A program made the position numbers and the translations under genes. Source: Acidobacteriaceae bacterium (lineage in GTDB: Bacteria; Acidobacteriota; Terriglobia; Terriglobales; Acidobacteriaceae). From it: 48,477 nucleotides of DNA. The stretch is from assembly GCA_030038195.1 (NCBI GenBank), contig JASHPJ010000109.1:1-48477 (forward strand). Reading direction: 5' to 3'. Below, in pieces: positions 13,260 to 22,337 of this stretch (the first letter of the stretch is position 1; every line of letters starts with the position of its first letter). The notes beneath the pieces were generated by a model, which had not been told where the DNA came from, made no database searches, and saw only the letters and a list, made by a program, of their open reading frames with translations.

Positions 13260-14156
13260 CTATGTTGTCTCTTTGACTTTCGCAAAGAGCTCGTCGAGCT
13301 TGCGCTCGTATGCGTGGTAGTCGAGATAGCGGTAGAGATCTTCGCGTGTCTGCATCGCGTCGATCAGCCGGCCCTGCGTTCCCTCGGCGCGAATCGTCTC
13401 ATACACTCGCAGCGCCGCTGCATTCATGGCGCGATAGGCGGCGCAGCAGTAAAGAACAATATCCACGCCCGCGCCGGCAAGCTCCTCGCGCGTGAACAGC
13501 GGCGTCTTGCCGAACTCCGTGATGTTGGCCAGGATCGGCACGCCTGCGACCTTGCGAAACTCCGTATACATGTCGAGCTTCGTCACCGCTTCAGCAAAGA
13601 TCATGTCCGCGCCCGCGGCCACGTAAGCCTGCGCGCGCTCAATGGCCGCGCTCAGCCCTTCATTGGCCAGCGCATCAGTGCGCGCCATAATCACGAACGA
13701 CGCATCCGTGCGCGCATCCACGGCGGCATTGATGCGGTCCACCATCTCGTCCGCAGCTACCAGTTCTTTGCCCGGCCTGTGCCCGCAACGCTTGGTGCTC
13801 ACCTGGTCTTCGATGTGCACGGCCGCCGCGCCTGCCTTGATCATGGATCGGATGGTGCGCGCAATATTGAACGCACCGCCCCAGCCCGTGTCGATATCCA
13901 CGAGCAGCGGCAGCGGCGTCGCATCCGTAATGCGCCGCGCGTCGATCAGCACGTCTTCCATGGTGCTGATGCCCAGGTCCGGCAGCCCGAGCGAGTTGGC
14001 CGCTACGCCGCCGCCCGAGAGATAGAGCGCGCGAAATCCCGCCGCCGCAGCCAGCCGCGCCGTGTAGGCATTGATGGTGCCTGCTATCTGCAGCGGTTTT
14101 TCTTCCGCCAGCGCCGCGCGAAATCGCGCTCCCGGCGTACCTGATTCTGGACTCAC
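13260..14156 (-). CDS. prpB: Methylisocitrate lyase
   Basis: This 298-residue member of the isocitrate lyase/PEP mutase superfamily cleaves 2-methylisocitrate to pyruvate and succinate, the last step of the cycle. The catalytic cysteine is in TKRCGH (C124) and the Mg-binding DID motif is at about D88/D90 ([10 protein letters not shown]). It starts at a GTG at 14156 (sequence beginning [19 protein letters not shown]). It is the first gene of the prp unit. No prpR or other regulator gene is next to it; the divergent neighbour is a DUF2911 protein. Confidence 0.92.
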   Translation of the reverse strand: MSPESGTPGARFRAALAEEKPLQIAGTINAYTARLAAAAGFRALYLSGGGVAANSLGLPDLGISTMEDVLIDARRITDATPLPLLVDIDTGWGGAFNIARTIRSMIKAGAAAVHIEDQVSTKRCGHRPGKELVAADEMVDRINAAVDARTDASFVIMARTDALANEGLSAAIERAQAYVAAGADMIFAEAVTKLDMYTEFRKVAGVPILANITEFGKTPLFTREELAGAGVDIVLYCCAAYRAMNAAALRVYETIRAEGTQGRLIDAMQTREDLYRYLDYHAYERKLDELFAKVKETT

Positions 14157-14180
14157 TGATCTACCTCGTCCTTGCGACGA

Positions 14181-14189
14181 ATCATACCA
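14181..14189 (-). promoter_or_regulatory. Candidate extended -10 promoter of prpBCD
   Basis: The reverse strand reads TGGTATGAT about 25-30 bp upstream of the prpB GTG, an extended -10 (TGnTATGAT). No good -35 is seen, as expected for an extended -10 element. It would give a short leader of under 20 nt. Confidence 0.35.
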
Positions 14190-14343
14190 GTTCGTCACAT
14201 CGATTTCCCCTGCGGCAAAACCAGAGTAGATGGTTAGGGCACGGTAACCCTGATTTTGCCGTAACTCGGTGCGCGGTGCGACAATCATCGCGTTGGGGCC
14301 GGCCCTGTTTCGGACACGGCCTCTGCGCGGAGGAAAAATCGCC

Positions 14344-14886
14344 ATGAAACGTCTGCTCGCCTGTACGGGTCTTCTGCTGGGCGCCGTCACTCTGCTTGCG
14401 CAGCAAAAGCCTCCTGCCAGCCCGCCGGCCACGGAGTCAGCCACCATCGGCGGCAAGTCCATCACCATCACCTATAGTTCGCCACGCGTGCGCGGCCGTG
14501 AAGGCCACATCTTTACCAAGGACGGCCTCATCAGCCACGATCCGCATTATCCCGTGTGGCGCGCCGGGGCCAACGCCGCCACCACGCTCAAGACGGACGC
14601 CGACCTGACCATCGGTGACCTCGAAGTGCCCGCCGGCACCTACACGCTCTTCGTCGACATCTCTGATCCTTCGAGCTGGGTGTTCATCGTGAACAAGCAA
14701 ACCGGCGAGTGGGGCTTGAAGTACGACGGCTCGCAGGACCTGGGCAAAACCGAGATGACCATGTCCATGCCACCCAGCATGGTGGAAGATTTGAAGTACA
14801 CGCTCACCGATGATGGCGGCGGGAAAGGCACGCTTACGCTCGCCTGGGAAAATGTGAGCGCGTCGGTACCCGTTCGCGTGCATTGA
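14344..14886 (+). CDS. Secreted DUF2911 protein
   Basis: This 180-residue protein has a signal peptide ([20 protein letters not shown]). The mature domain is typical of DUF2911: [50 protein letters not shown] and [16 protein letters not shown]. The molecular function of the family is unknown; it is abundant in Bacteroidetes and Acidobacteria as a secreted beta-sandwich domain. GGAGG lies 8-9 nt before the chosen ATG; an upstream in-frame extension would bury the signal peptide. It is divergent from prpB. Confidence 0.85.
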   Translation: MKRLLACTGLLLGAVTLLAQQKPPASPPATESATIGGKSITITYSSPRVRGREGHIFTKDGLISHDPHYPVWRAGANAATTLKTDADLTIGDLEVPAGTYTLFVDISDPSSWVFIVNKQTGEWGLKYDGSQDLGKTEMTMSMPPSMVEDLKYTLTDDGGGKGTLTLAWENVSASVPVRVH

Positions 14887-14925
14887 GACCCTGATCCGGC
14901 GCAGTGGGAAAGGCGGTGGAAGCTC

Positions 14926-14954
14926 GTGAAATTTTGCCGCCTTCCCGGTAAAAT
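14926..14954 (+). promoter_or_regulatory. Candidate sigma70 promoter of the zinc-ribbon gene
   Basis: GTGAAA (14926-14931) and TAAAAT (14949-14954) are separated by 17 bp. The 5' leader to the TTG start would be about 33 nt and includes the Shine-Dalgarno AAGGGG. Confidence 0.4.
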
Positions 14955-14993
14955 AGAGAGAGGGAAGCAATCTGCGCGAAGGGGTAAACGACC

Positions 14994-15290
14994 TTGCCGC
15001 TCTATCCGTACCGCTGCACTCAATGCGGCCATCATTTTGAAAAAATCCAGAGTTTCAGCGCCGAACCGGAAAAGGTGTGTCCCAAGTGCGGCGGCGCCGT
15101 TGAGCGCCTGCTTACCGCACCGGGCCTGCAGTTCAAGGGTGCCGGCTGGTATGTGAACGACTACGCGCCGAAGAGCAGCTCGTCTTCAGCCGACTCCTCG
15201 AAGCCCGAAACCAAGGCTCCCGCAAAGACCGAGACCGACGTTTCGTCCACGCCCACCAGCGCGCCTGCGTCCGGCTCCACGACCAGTTGA
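14994..15290 (+). CDS. FmdB-family zinc-ribbon protein
   Basis: This 98-residue protein starts at a TTG (PLYPYRCTQCGHHFEKIQS), with AAGGGG about 10 nt upstream. The two CxxC knuckles C8/C11 and C29/C32 (VCPKCGG) are the FmdB/CxxC_CXXC_SSSS-type regulatory zinc ribbon. The C-terminal half is a low-complexity Ser/Thr/Ala tail, common in this family. The function of these proteins is poorly known. It lies upstream of and co-oriented with mutS2, about 110 bp away. Confidence 0.88.
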   Translation: MPLYPYRCTQCGHHFEKIQSFSAEPEKVCPKCGGAVERLLTAPGLQFKGAGWYVNDYAPKSSSSSADSSKPETKAPAKTETDVSSTPTSAPASGSTTS

Positions 15291-15398
15291 TCGACATCCA
15301 CCTCTGCGTTTCAAAGCACTGGCGCTCAACCCCAAGCGCCGCGCCATCGCGACGCAATAGCCCCAACCATCCTTGGAACGCTACCATAGTTCCTGAAG

Positions 15399-17870
15399 AT
15401 GCCGTTGGTCGATCCCATCCCGTCGCCCGTCGCGCACGCTGACCTTGCCGCTCTCGAGTGGGAGCAGCTTCTCACGCTTGTGGCCGGTTTTGCCTCGTCC
15501 TCCGTGGGCCGCGAAGCGATCCTTGCGCTTACGCCCTCCACCGATGAAGAATGGATCGCGCGCCAGCATGGCCTTACCACAGAACTACGCCTGCTGCTCG
15601 CCGAGCAGGTTTCCATCCCGCTGGGCGGCCTCTTCGATCCCACGCAGCTCGCCGCGAAGGCCAGAATTCCCGACGCCGCGCTTGAAGCCGGGGAGTTGCA
15701 GGCCATCGCGCGCCTGGCCAACGATGTGGCCGCCTGGCAGGTGCTGCTGCGCGAGCCTCCCGTGCACGTGGCCGACAAACTGGCGGGCCTGATGGAACTC
15801 TCCGCGCAGCTTACGATGAACCTGCGCCCGCTCACGGAATCCATCGAGAGAAAGATTCAACCCGACGGAACGCTGGCCGATGACGCTTCGCCTGAGCTTA
15901 GCCGCATTCGCCGCGAGCAGGAGCGCCAGCAGCGGCTTATCGAAGAGAGCCTGCGTTCCGCGCTGCGCAAGCTCTCCAGCGACGGCTCCACGCGGGACGA
16001 TCTCATTACCATCCGCGGCGAGCGCTTCGTGATCCCGGTGCGCGCGGAGCTCAAGCGGCGCGTCTCCGGCGTCATTCACGGCGCAAGCTCGTCGGGCCAG
16101 ACCGTCTACGTGGAGCCGCTCGAAACCATCGAGCAGAGCAACGAGCTCGTCCGCCTCCTTGAAGAAGAGCAGGCCGAGATTCACCGCATCTTTGTCGCGC
16201 TCACGCGGCAGGTGGGCGCATACGCGCAGCCGCTCGTGGACGGTGCGCGCGTGCTCGCGTTGGTAGACAGTCTGCAGGCCCGCGCACGCTTCTCCCGTGA
16301 TTACGACTGCATGGCACCGCAACTGACGCCGGATCGGCTGCATCTTGAGAACGCTCGCCATCCGCTGCTTGAAAAGCGTCTTCGTGCAACAGCAGGCCAG
16401 ATTGTTCCGCTGGTTCTTGAGCTCACCGCCGAAGAACGCCAGCTCATCATCAGCGGCCCCAACACCGGCGGCAAAACCGTTGCGCTCAAGACTACCGCGC
16501 TGCTGGCCATGATGGCGCAAGCCGGCATTCCCATTCCCGCAGGCGCTGCGAGCTTCCCGTTCTTCACCGCATTTCTTGCGGACATCGGCGATGCCCAGTC
16601 GATCGAAGCCGCGCTCTCCACATTTTCCGCGCACATAGCAAACCTGGACCGCCTTACGCGCCTCTCCGGTCCTCGTGCCTTGTTATTGCTTGACGAGCTG
16701 GGTTCCTTTACTGATCCGGAAGAAGGCTCGGCCTTGGGCGTGGCCATGGCTGACCATTTTCTTAGGGCTGGTGCGTGGTCGCTGATCGCCACGCATTTTA
16801 ATGCGCTCAAGGTTTACGCGGCTAACACGCCCGGCGTGCGCAACGCTGCGGCCGGCGTGGATGAAAAGACGCTCGTGCCCAACTATCAACTGCGCCTCGG
16901 CGTGCCCGGCGCGTCGGCTGGCATTCAGACCGCGGAGCGGCTGGGACTCAATCGCGCCATCATCGCCGCTGCGCGCGAGCGCTTGGGCTCGCAACAGGCA
17001 GACATTGCGCGTTTTCTCGACAAGCTGCACGATGAGCTTGCGCAGCTTGAAGCCGAGCGCAAGGCGGCGCGCGAGCAACAATACGCGCTCAACCAGCAGC
17101 GCGCCAAGCTGGCCCGTGAGGGCGACGTGGAGATGCGCAACCGCGTGCGCGCGCTGGAAAGCAAACTGGCCTCGCTGCTCAAGGACTTCGAGTTCCAGAT
17201 GCGCGAGAACGTGCGCGCCATTGAAGATCGTGCCGCACAACAAAAACTGTCAAAAGAGGCCGAGCGCCGCATCAACCGCCTGCGCCGCGAGTTCCAGGAG
17301 AGCTTCAACCAAACGGTTGTTGCCCACCGCACAGGCGCAGATGAAGGGGATGCGAATGCGCAGCCGCATGTGTTGAAGCACATCTCGCCTGGCGACCAGG
17401 TGCGTATCAAGTCCATGAACAAGATTGCCGTGGTGCAGCGCGAAGTGGACAAGGACCTCTTTGAAGTGGCGCTCGGACCGATCAAGATGCGCGTCAAGCG
17501 CGATGAAATCGCGGAGATAGTGAAATCGGCCCAGCCGCAAACGAGTGCCGTGGCCAACCCTCTCGCCGCCGCGCGCCAGCAGAAGAACGTGCACGTCTCC
17601 GTGACCAGCGCCAGCACCGACGACATGCGCATGGAGATCAACCTCATCGGCCGCACTGTGGACGAAGCCACAGAGGAGCTTGAAAAATATCTTGACCGCG
17701 CATTTTTAGCCGGCCTGCCGCGGGTGCGCGTGATCCACGGTCACGGCGCCGGCATTCTGCGTCGCGGCGTGCGCGAGTTCCTCAAGGGCCATCCGCACGT
17801 GGCTGGTATTGAAGAAGCTCCGCAAAACGAAGGCGGCATGGGGGCAACGCTGGTGGAGCTGCGGCAGTAG
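15399..17870 (+). CDS. mutS2: Endonuclease MutS2
   Basis: This 823-residue MutS-family ATPase has the expected layout. The N-terminal core/lever domains lack the MutS mismatch-recognition domain. The ATPase has Walker A GPNTGGKT (353-360) and Walker B LLLLDELGS (about 428-436). A long charged coiled-coil clamp insert spans about 535-640, and a C-terminal Smr nuclease domain spans about 745-823 (INLIGRTVDEA, VIHGHGAGILRRGVREFL). MutS2 is linked to suppression of homologous recombination and to rescue of collided ribosomes, not to mismatch repair. The ATG at 15399 has no strong Shine-Dalgarno. Confidence 0.95.
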   Translation: MPLVDPIPSPVAHADLAALEWEQLLTLVAGFASSSVGREAILALTPSTDEEWIARQHGLTTELRLLLAEQVSIPLGGLFDPTQLAAKARIPDAALEAGELQAIARLANDVAAWQVLLREPPVHVADKLAGLMELSAQLTMNLRPLTESIERKIQPDGTLADDASPELSRIRREQERQQRLIEESLRSALRKLSSDGSTRDDLITIRGERFVIPVRAELKRRVSGVIHGASSSGQTVYVEPLETIEQSNELVRLLEEEQAEIHRIFVALTRQVGAYAQPLVDGARVLALVDSLQARARFSRDYDCMAPQLTPDRLHLENARHPLLEKRLRATAGQIVPLVLELTAEERQLIISGPNTGGKTVALKTTALLAMMAQAGIPIPAGAASFPFFTAFLADIGDAQSIEAALSTFSAHIANLDRLTRLSGPRALLLLDELGSFTDPEEGSALGVAMADHFLRAGAWSLIATHFNALKVYAANTPGVRNAAAGVDEKTLVPNYQLRLGVPGASAGIQTAERLGLNRAIIAAARERLGSQQADIARFLDKLHDELAQLEAERKAAREQQYALNQQRAKLAREGDVEMRNRVRALESKLASLLKDFEFQMRENVRAIEDRAAQQKLSKEAERRINRLRREFQESFNQTVVAHRTGADEGDANAQPHVLKHISPGDQVRIKSMNKIAVVQREVDKDLFEVALGPIKMRVKRDEIAEIVKSAQPQTSAVANPLAAARQQKNVHVSVTSASTDDMRMEINLIGRTVDEATEELEKYLDRAFLAGLPRVRVIHGHGAGILRRGVREFLKGHPHVAGIEEAPQNEGGMGATLVELRQ

Positions 17871-17904
17871 ATGGCGGTTCGTGGTTTCGGCACAATTTTG
17901 GCTT

Positions 17905-17960
17905 GTCATCCTGAGCGAGTCGCCGCGGCGACGAGTCGAAGGATCTGCGGCTGCTTTTCC
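17905..17960. repeat. REP-like repeat, left flank of the GIY-YIG gene
   Basis: The repeat begins GTCATCCTGAGCGAGTCG, has an inner GC palindrome and ends GATCTGCGGCTGCTTTTCC. The reverse complement of the right-hand copy (18358-18418) begins GTCATCCTGAGCGAAGTC after a GT and ends ATCTGCGGTTGCTTTTCC. The two copies therefore face each other around the nuclease gene. The same core occurs in the repeats at 183 and 28481. Confidence 0.8.
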
Positions 17961-18001
17961 ACACGCGTGCAGATCACTTCTCGCGCGCTATCATCACCTC
18001 A

Positions 18002-18340
18002 ATGCACGAAGGCAGCTACTCCACGTACATCATGGCCAGCCGCAGCCATACGTTGTACATCGGCATCACCGGCGACCTGCGCAAGCGCGTCTTCGAGCAT
18101 AAATGGCGGGAACATGAAGGATTCACAACGAAATACAACTGCGCCCGCCGCGTATGGTTTGAGAATCATCAAGATGTAGCAACGGCGATCGACCGCGAGA
18201 AGCAACTGAAGGGTTGGAAGCGGGAGAAGAAGATTGCCTTGATCGAGAAGACAAATCCCGGGTGGATCGATCTGAGCCGGGATTGGTACGATGTAGAACC
18301 TGCCGATTTCAAACGGGCGGCGGAGCGGATGGACGTGTAG
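18002..18340 (+). CDS. GIY-YIG family endonuclease
   Basis: This 112-residue stand-alone GIY-YIG domain has the first motif as TYIMAS (residues 8-13) and the second as LYIGIT (18-23), followed by the conserved DLRKRVFEHK helix and the downstream FTTKYNC, REKQLKGWKREKKIALIE and NPGWIDLSRDW blocks. It belongs to the common UPF0213/YhbQ-like small group, whose members nick or cut DNA in a few tested cases; many are uncharacterised. It is bracketed by inverted REP-like repeats starting about 40 bp before its start codon and about 18 bp after its stop. This suggests the gene and repeats may form one unit. Confidence 0.9.
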   Translation: MHEGSYSTYIMASRSHTLYIGITGDLRKRVFEHKWREHEGFTTKYNCARRVWFENHQDVATAIDREKQLKGWKREKKIALIEKTNPGWIDLSRDWYDVEPADFKRAAERMDV

Positions 18341-18357
18341 CTGCAACTGCAGGCGAT

Positions 18358-18418
18358 GGAAAAGCAACCGCAGATTCCGCCACGGCGGACTGCGCGGGAC
18401 TTCGCTCAGGATGACACC
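18358..18418. repeat. REP-like repeat, right flank of the GIY-YIG gene (inverted)
   Basis: This is the inverted partner of 17905-17960. It reads GGAAAAGCAACCGCAGAT, a GC palindrome, then GACTTCGCTCAGGATGACACC. Together the two copies enclose only the GIY-YIG gene. Confidence 0.8.
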
Positions 18419-18436
18419 TTCTGCTAGCCTGTCGAT

Positions 18437-18904
18437 ATGAAACAGCAATCTTATACAACCAAGCAGATGGGCGACGCGTGCGAAATGCTAATCGTAGCTG
18501 AACTGATGCTGGCAGGTGTTCCCGCTGTGAAGATGCCCGATAACTGGCCCGGCTTTGATGTTGCTGCATTTTCTCAAGGGGACCAGGCTCCGCAGAAAAT
18601 TTCAGTGAAGTCACGAACATTTAAGCGTGGGAGAGATTCCTGTGTTGAGTACGACATCAAGGACAGCAGTTTCGATTGGTTGGCAATTGTGATTCTCCCT
18701 AATGCTGACGAGGGTGAACCTGAACGTCGGGTTTCCATCTTTCCAAAGTCTATTTCCGATGTGCGCTTTTACCGGTATCCTCCTGAAACAAAAAACCACG
18801 ACATTATGTCTGGGCAAATCGATCTGATAGCCGAGATTCTTCCGGAATACAAAGACAACTTTTGCTTGTCGCCAACAGGAATCGTGAGCCGGAGTGATTC
18901 CTGA
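18437..18904 (+). CDS. Hypothetical protein with a PD-(D/E)XK nuclease-like pattern
   Basis: I do not recognise a named family for this 155-residue protein. The pattern of its N-terminal half suggests the restriction-endonuclease fold: an N-terminal helix with E16 (GDACEMLIVAELMLAG), then D41 (WPGFDVAAF), then ISVKSR with K58, and later FDWLAIVIL. In canonical PD-(D/E)XK enzymes the position two before the lysine is E or Q; here it is S56, so activity is uncertain. The gene is visibly less GC-rich than mutS2 and clpB around it, which fits recent acquisition. It follows the GIY-YIG gene on the same strand, 96 bp away across the right-hand repeat, and is closed by a strong terminator. Confidence 0.7.
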   Translation: MKQQSYTTKQMGDACEMLIVAELMLAGVPAVKMPDNWPGFDVAAFSQGDQAPQKISVKSRTFKRGRDSCVEYDIKDSSFDWLAIVILPNADEGEPERRVSIFPKSISDVRFYRYPPETKNHDIMSGQIDLIAEILPEYKDNFCLSPTGIVSRSDS

Positions 18905-18930
18905 CAACCATTATGAACTTGTGCCAATAG

Positions 18931-18966
18931 AAAGAGCTGGGTTGTTCGTCCAGCTCTTTATTTATT
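18931..18966. terminator. Bidirectional intrinsic terminator between the nuclease islet and clpB
   Basis: AAAGAGCTGG and CCAGCTCTTT form a perfect 10-bp stem with a 9-nt loop, followed by ATTTATT on the plus strand. On the minus strand it ends in TTTCTATT, so it can also serve clpB, whose stop is about 40 bp away. Confidence 0.85.
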
Positions 18967-19000
18967 GCGCCGAAGGCGCGATTGCCTGGCCGGCTAGTCC

Positions 19001-21637
19001 TTACGCCATCGCTTCCCGCCCCATCGGCTCGAAGACCAGGTGGTTGGACTTGCGGTCGGCGTCGATGCGGACGTGCGAGCCATGCAGGATTTCGCCGTCG
19101 AGAATCTTCATTGCCAGCGGGTCCTGCACCATGCGCTGCAATGCGCGCTTGAGCGGCCGCGCACCGTAGGCGGCATCGGAGCCGACCTTGAGGATCAGTT
19201 GCCGCGCCGATTCCGTCAATTCGAGCGAGATCTGCCGGTCTTCGAGCAGCCTGCTCACCTCTGCTAGGCGCAGATCGAGGATCTGGCTCAACTGCGCGCT
19301 CGAGAGCGGACGGTAGATCACGATGTCGTCTACACGGTTGAGAAACTCCGGACGGAAGTGCTCGCGCAGCACGCGCATCACCGATTCGCGCGCCATGTCA
19401 AAATCATGTTCCGTCTTGAGCGCCTCGCCTGAGAGCAAGGCCGCGCCCAGGTTCGAGGTCATGATGAGCACCGTGTTCTTGAAGTCCACCGTGCGTCCCT
19501 TCGAGTCGGTCAGACGCCCGTCGTCCATCACCTGCAGCAGTACGTTGAAGACATCCGGATGGGCCTTCTCGATCTCGTCGAAGAGGATCACCGCGTAGGG
19601 CCTGCGCCGCACGGCCTCGGTCAACTGGCCGCCTTCGTCGTAGCCTACGTATCCCGGCGGCGCGCCGATGAGCCGCGCCACGGCGTGCTTCTCCATGTAC
19701 TCGCTCATGTCGATGCGCACCATGGCCTGCTCGTCGTCGAAAAGGAACTCGGCGAGAGCGCGTGCGGTCTCGGTCTTGCCCACGCCCGTCGGTCCCAGGA
19801 AAATAAAGGAACCGATCGGCCGCTTGGGATCGCTCAATCCGGCGCGCGAGCGGCGAATGGCGTTGGCAACCACGGAGAGCGCGGCATCCTGTCCCACCAC
19901 GCGCTCGCGCAGCCGGTCTTCCATCTGCACCAGCTTTTTCACTTCGCCCTCGAGCATGCGCGACACCGGGATGCCGGTCCACTTGCTCACGATCTTGGCA
20001 ATGTCTTCCTCGTCTACCTCTTCCTTCAACATGCGCGCGGTTCCCGACTGGCCGTCCTGCGCCCGATCCTGCGAATCGCTCAACTGCTTCAACTCTGCTT
20101 CGAGCTTTGGCAGCTCGCCGTATTGAATCTGCGCGGCGCGGTCGAGCTGGCCCTTGCGGGTCTGCTCTTCGGCTTCGAAGCGCAGCGCTTCGATCTTCTT
20201 CTTCAGCTCGCCGATGCGGCTGATGGCCTCGCGCTCCTTCGTCCAGCGCGCACGCAGGGCGGTAATCTGCTCGCGCAGCGTGGCGATCTCGCGCTCCACT
20301 TCTTCCAGCCGTTCGCGACTGCTCTGGTCGGTCTCGCGCTTCAAAGCCGCGCGCTCGATCTCAAGCGACGTAGCCTCGCGCTCCAACTGGTCGATCTCGG
20401 TGGGCACGGAGCCGATCTGGATGGCCAGCGATGCGGCGGCTTCGTCGACTAGGTCGATGGCCTTGTCCGGCAAAAAGCGGTCGCTGATGTAGCGATGCGA
20501 CAGCGTGGCCGCGGCCACAATCGCCGCGTCCTTGATGCGCACGTTATGGTGCTGCTCGTAGCGATCCTTCAGGCCGCGCAGGATGGCGATGGTGTCTTCG
20601 ACGTTCGGCTCGCCCACGTAGACGATCTGGAAGCGGCGCTCGAGCGCAGCATCCTTTTCGATGTACTTGCGGTACTCGTTCAGCGTGGTTGCGCCAATGG
20701 CCCGCAGCTCACCGCGCGCCAGCGCCGGCTTGAGCATGTTGCTGGCGTCGATGGCGCCTTCCGCAGCGCCCGCGCCCACCAGCGTGTGCAGCTCGTCGAT
20801 AAACAGGACGATCTCGCCGTTCGACTCTTCAATTTCTTTGAGCACAGCCTTCAGGCGGTCTTCGAATTCGCCGCGATACTTGGCGCCGGCCAGCATCGAG
20901 CCCAGGTCGAGCGAGATGACGCGCCTGTCGCGCAGGTTCTCCGGCACGTCGCCGGAGACGATGCGCCGGGCCAGGCCTTCGACGATAGCGGTTTTGCCTA
21001 CGCCGGGCTCGCCGATGAGCACGGGATTGTTCTTGGTGCGCCGGCTCAGCACCTGCACTACGCGGCGAATCTCTTCGTCGCGGCCGATGACCGGGTCGAG
21101 CTTGCCGCGCCGGGCAAGATCGGTAAGGTCCTTCGCGTATTTTTCAAGCGCCTGGAACTTGCCCTCGGGATTCTGGTCGGTGACGCGCTGCGATCCACGC
21201 ACCGCGGTCAGCGCCTTCAGAATCGCCTCATGGGTCGCGCCCAGCTCCAGCAGCGCGTCGTGCGCGGGATCGCTCTTCAGGCGCGCCACGCCCAGCAGCA
21301 GGTGCTCGGTGGAAACGTACTCGTCCTTGAAGTTGGCCGCCTCTTTGAATGCCTGCTCCAGCACTTTATTCAGCGCCTGGCTCATGCCCGGCTGGCTGGC
21401 CGCTCCGGCTACGCGCGGCAGCCGCTCCTCGATCTGGTGCAGATTGCTCTCCAGCCGCTCGGTGGGCACACCGATCTTTTCGAGCACGGCGGGGATCACG
21501 CCCTCGCGGTCCTCGATGAGCGCCAGCAGCAGATGCACCGGCTGCAGCTCGGCGTTGCCGAGCTCGGTTGCGCGCGCCTGCGCCTGCTGGATCGCCTGCT
21601 GCGACTTGACCGTAAATTTGTCCCAACGAATCGCCAT
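19001..21637 (-). CDS. clpB: ATP-dependent disaggregase ClpB
   Basis: This 878-residue Hsp100 chaperone works with DnaK to solubilise aggregates. The Clp N-domain covers about 1-145. The first AAA+ module has Walker A GEPGVGKT (209-216). A long coiled-coil middle domain (about 405-525) marks ClpB as opposed to ClpA/ClpC. The second AAA+ module has Walker A GPTGVGKT (615-622) and sensor-region [16 protein letters not shown]. The C-terminal D2-small domain ends near the stop. The length matches the family. It is downstream of and co-oriented with hsp20, but separated by a terminator and repeat arrays, so a separate promoter is likely. Confidence 0.97.
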   Translation of the reverse strand: MAIRWDKFTVKSQQAIQQAQARATELGNAELQPVHLLLALIEDREGVIPAVLEKIGVPTERLESNLHQIEERLPRVAGAASQPGMSQALNKVLEQAFKEAANFKDEYVSTEHLLLGVARLKSDPAHDALLELGATHEAILKALTAVRGSQRVTDQNPEGKFQALEKYAKDLTDLARRGKLDPVIGRDEEIRRVVQVLSRRTKNNPVLIGEPGVGKTAIVEGLARRIVSGDVPENLRDRRVISLDLGSMLAGAKYRGEFEDRLKAVLKEIEESNGEIVLFIDELHTLVGAGAAEGAIDASNMLKPALARGELRAIGATTLNEYRKYIEKDAALERRFQIVYVGEPNVEDTIAILRGLKDRYEQHHNVRIKDAAIVAAATLSHRYISDRFLPDKAIDLVDEAAASLAIQIGSVPTEIDQLEREATSLEIERAALKRETDQSSRERLEEVEREIATLREQITALRARWTKEREAISRIGELKKKIEALRFEAEEQTRKGQLDRAAQIQYGELPKLEAELKQLSDSQDRAQDGQSGTARMLKEEVDEEDIAKIVSKWTGIPVSRMLEGEVKKLVQMEDRLRERVVGQDAALSVVANAIRRSRAGLSDPKRPIGSFIFLGPTGVGKTETARALAEFLFDDEQAMVRIDMSEYMEKHAVARLIGAPPGYVGYDEGGQLTEAVRRRPYAVILFDEIEKAHPDVFNVLLQVMDDGRLTDSKGRTVDFKNTVLIMTSNLGAALLSGEALKTEHDFDMARESVMRVLREHFRPEFLNRVDDIVIYRPLSSAQLSQILDLRLAEVSRLLEDRQISLELTESARQLILKVGSDAAYGARPLKRALQRMVQDPLAMKILDGEILHGSHVRIDADRKSNHLVFEPMGREAMA

Positions 21638-21673
21638 GGATGATTGCCTCTGCTGTTACTTAGATTCTTGCAA

Positions 21674-21820
21674 AAGGGAATAGGAAATAGGAAATAGGGG
21701 ATAGAAAAAACGGGCAGCATGGAGCTGCCACCCGTTTCTGCAGGGTCAGCAAGCACCCCGGCATGATTCGTATGTCTGCAGCGCTCATGCTGTTCCCTGT
21801 TCCCTAATCCCTATTCCCTC
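21674..21820. repeat. Inverted arrays of GGGAATAGGGA-type short repeats between clpB and hsp20
   Basis: The left array (21675-21704) reads GGGAATAGGAAATAGG and onward. The right array (about 21791-21820) is TGTTCCCTGTTCCCTAATCC and onward, the same motif on the other strand. They flank the hsp20 terminator hairpin. A related run, AGGGAACAGGGAATAGGGAT, is at about 31145-31164. These short degenerate tandem motifs look like a dispersed intergenic family. Confidence 0.6.
21705..21737 (-). terminator. Intrinsic terminator of hsp20
   Basis: On the minus strand AAACGGGTGGCAGC pairs with GCTGCCCGTTT across a TCCAT loop (with a GT bulge) and runs into a T-tract (TTTTTT), about 95 bp after the hsp20 stop. 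Confidence 0.7.
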
Positions 21821-21830
21821 GTTGCTGCCT

Positions 21831-22274
21831 TTAGGCGGCAACGTTCACCTTGATCTGCTTCGGCTGCGCCTCGGGCTTCTTCTTGAGCTCGAGCTTCAGC
21901 ACGCCGGCGTTGTAGCTGGCACCCACGTTCTCCGTGTCCACAGTAGAAGGCAGCGTAAAGGCACGATAGAAGCTGCCATAGCGGCGCTCGATGCGATGGA
22001 AGTTCTCTTCCTTCTCTTCCTTCTCGAACTTGCGCTCGCCCTTGACGGTCAGCGTGTGGTTTTCGACGCGCACATCCAGGTCTTTCTCTTCGACGCCTGG
22101 AACTTCGAGCTTCAAAACGACCTTCTGGCTGTCCTCATAGATATCGACGGCGGGAACGAAGCTGGCGGTCGTCAGCGGGCTGTCCGCGCCCTCGTTGAAG
22201 TCGCGGAACAGGGAGTTGACACGGTTTTGCAGAGCAACAACTTCACGGAAGGGGTCCCAACGAGTGATTGCCAT
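21831..22274 (-). CDS. Small heat shock protein, Hsp20/alpha-crystallin family
   Basis: This 147-residue protein is an ATP-independent holdase chaperone. It begins MAITRWDPFREVVALQNRVN, the usual Hsp20 N-terminus. It has an alpha-crystallin domain at about 40-135 (VPAVDIYEDSQKVVLKLEVPG, then LTVKGERK) and the closing GVLKLELKKKPEAQPKQI with the A-G-V-L-x-L and I-x-V motifs. AGGAGG lies about 9 nt upstream of the ATG. The upstream region is unusually AT-rich, consistent with a strong promoter, but no CIRCE element is seen. Confidence 0.95.
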   Translation of the reverse strand: MAITRWDPFREVVALQNRVNSLFRDFNEGADSPLTTASFVPAVDIYEDSQKVVLKLEVPGVEEKDLDVRVENHTLTVKGERKFEKEEKEENFHRIERRYGSFYRAFTLPSTVDTENVGASYNAGVLKLELKKKPEAQPKQIKVNVAA

Positions 22275-22317
22275 AACTGTCTTTCCTCCTGATGTATTTG
22301 CAAAAGATTGGATGGGT

Positions 22318-22337
22318 GTCGGGAGGCGAGTCCCGAC
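22318..22337 (-). promoter_or_regulatory. Hairpin in the hsp20 5' leader
   Basis: GTCGGGA and TCCCGAC are a perfect 7-bp inverted repeat with a 6-nt loop, about 45 bp upstream of the hsp20 ATG and inside the likely transcript. It could influence mRNA stability or translation. It does not pair with the Shine-Dalgarno in any obvious way, so a thermosensor role is speculative. Confidence 0.35.
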
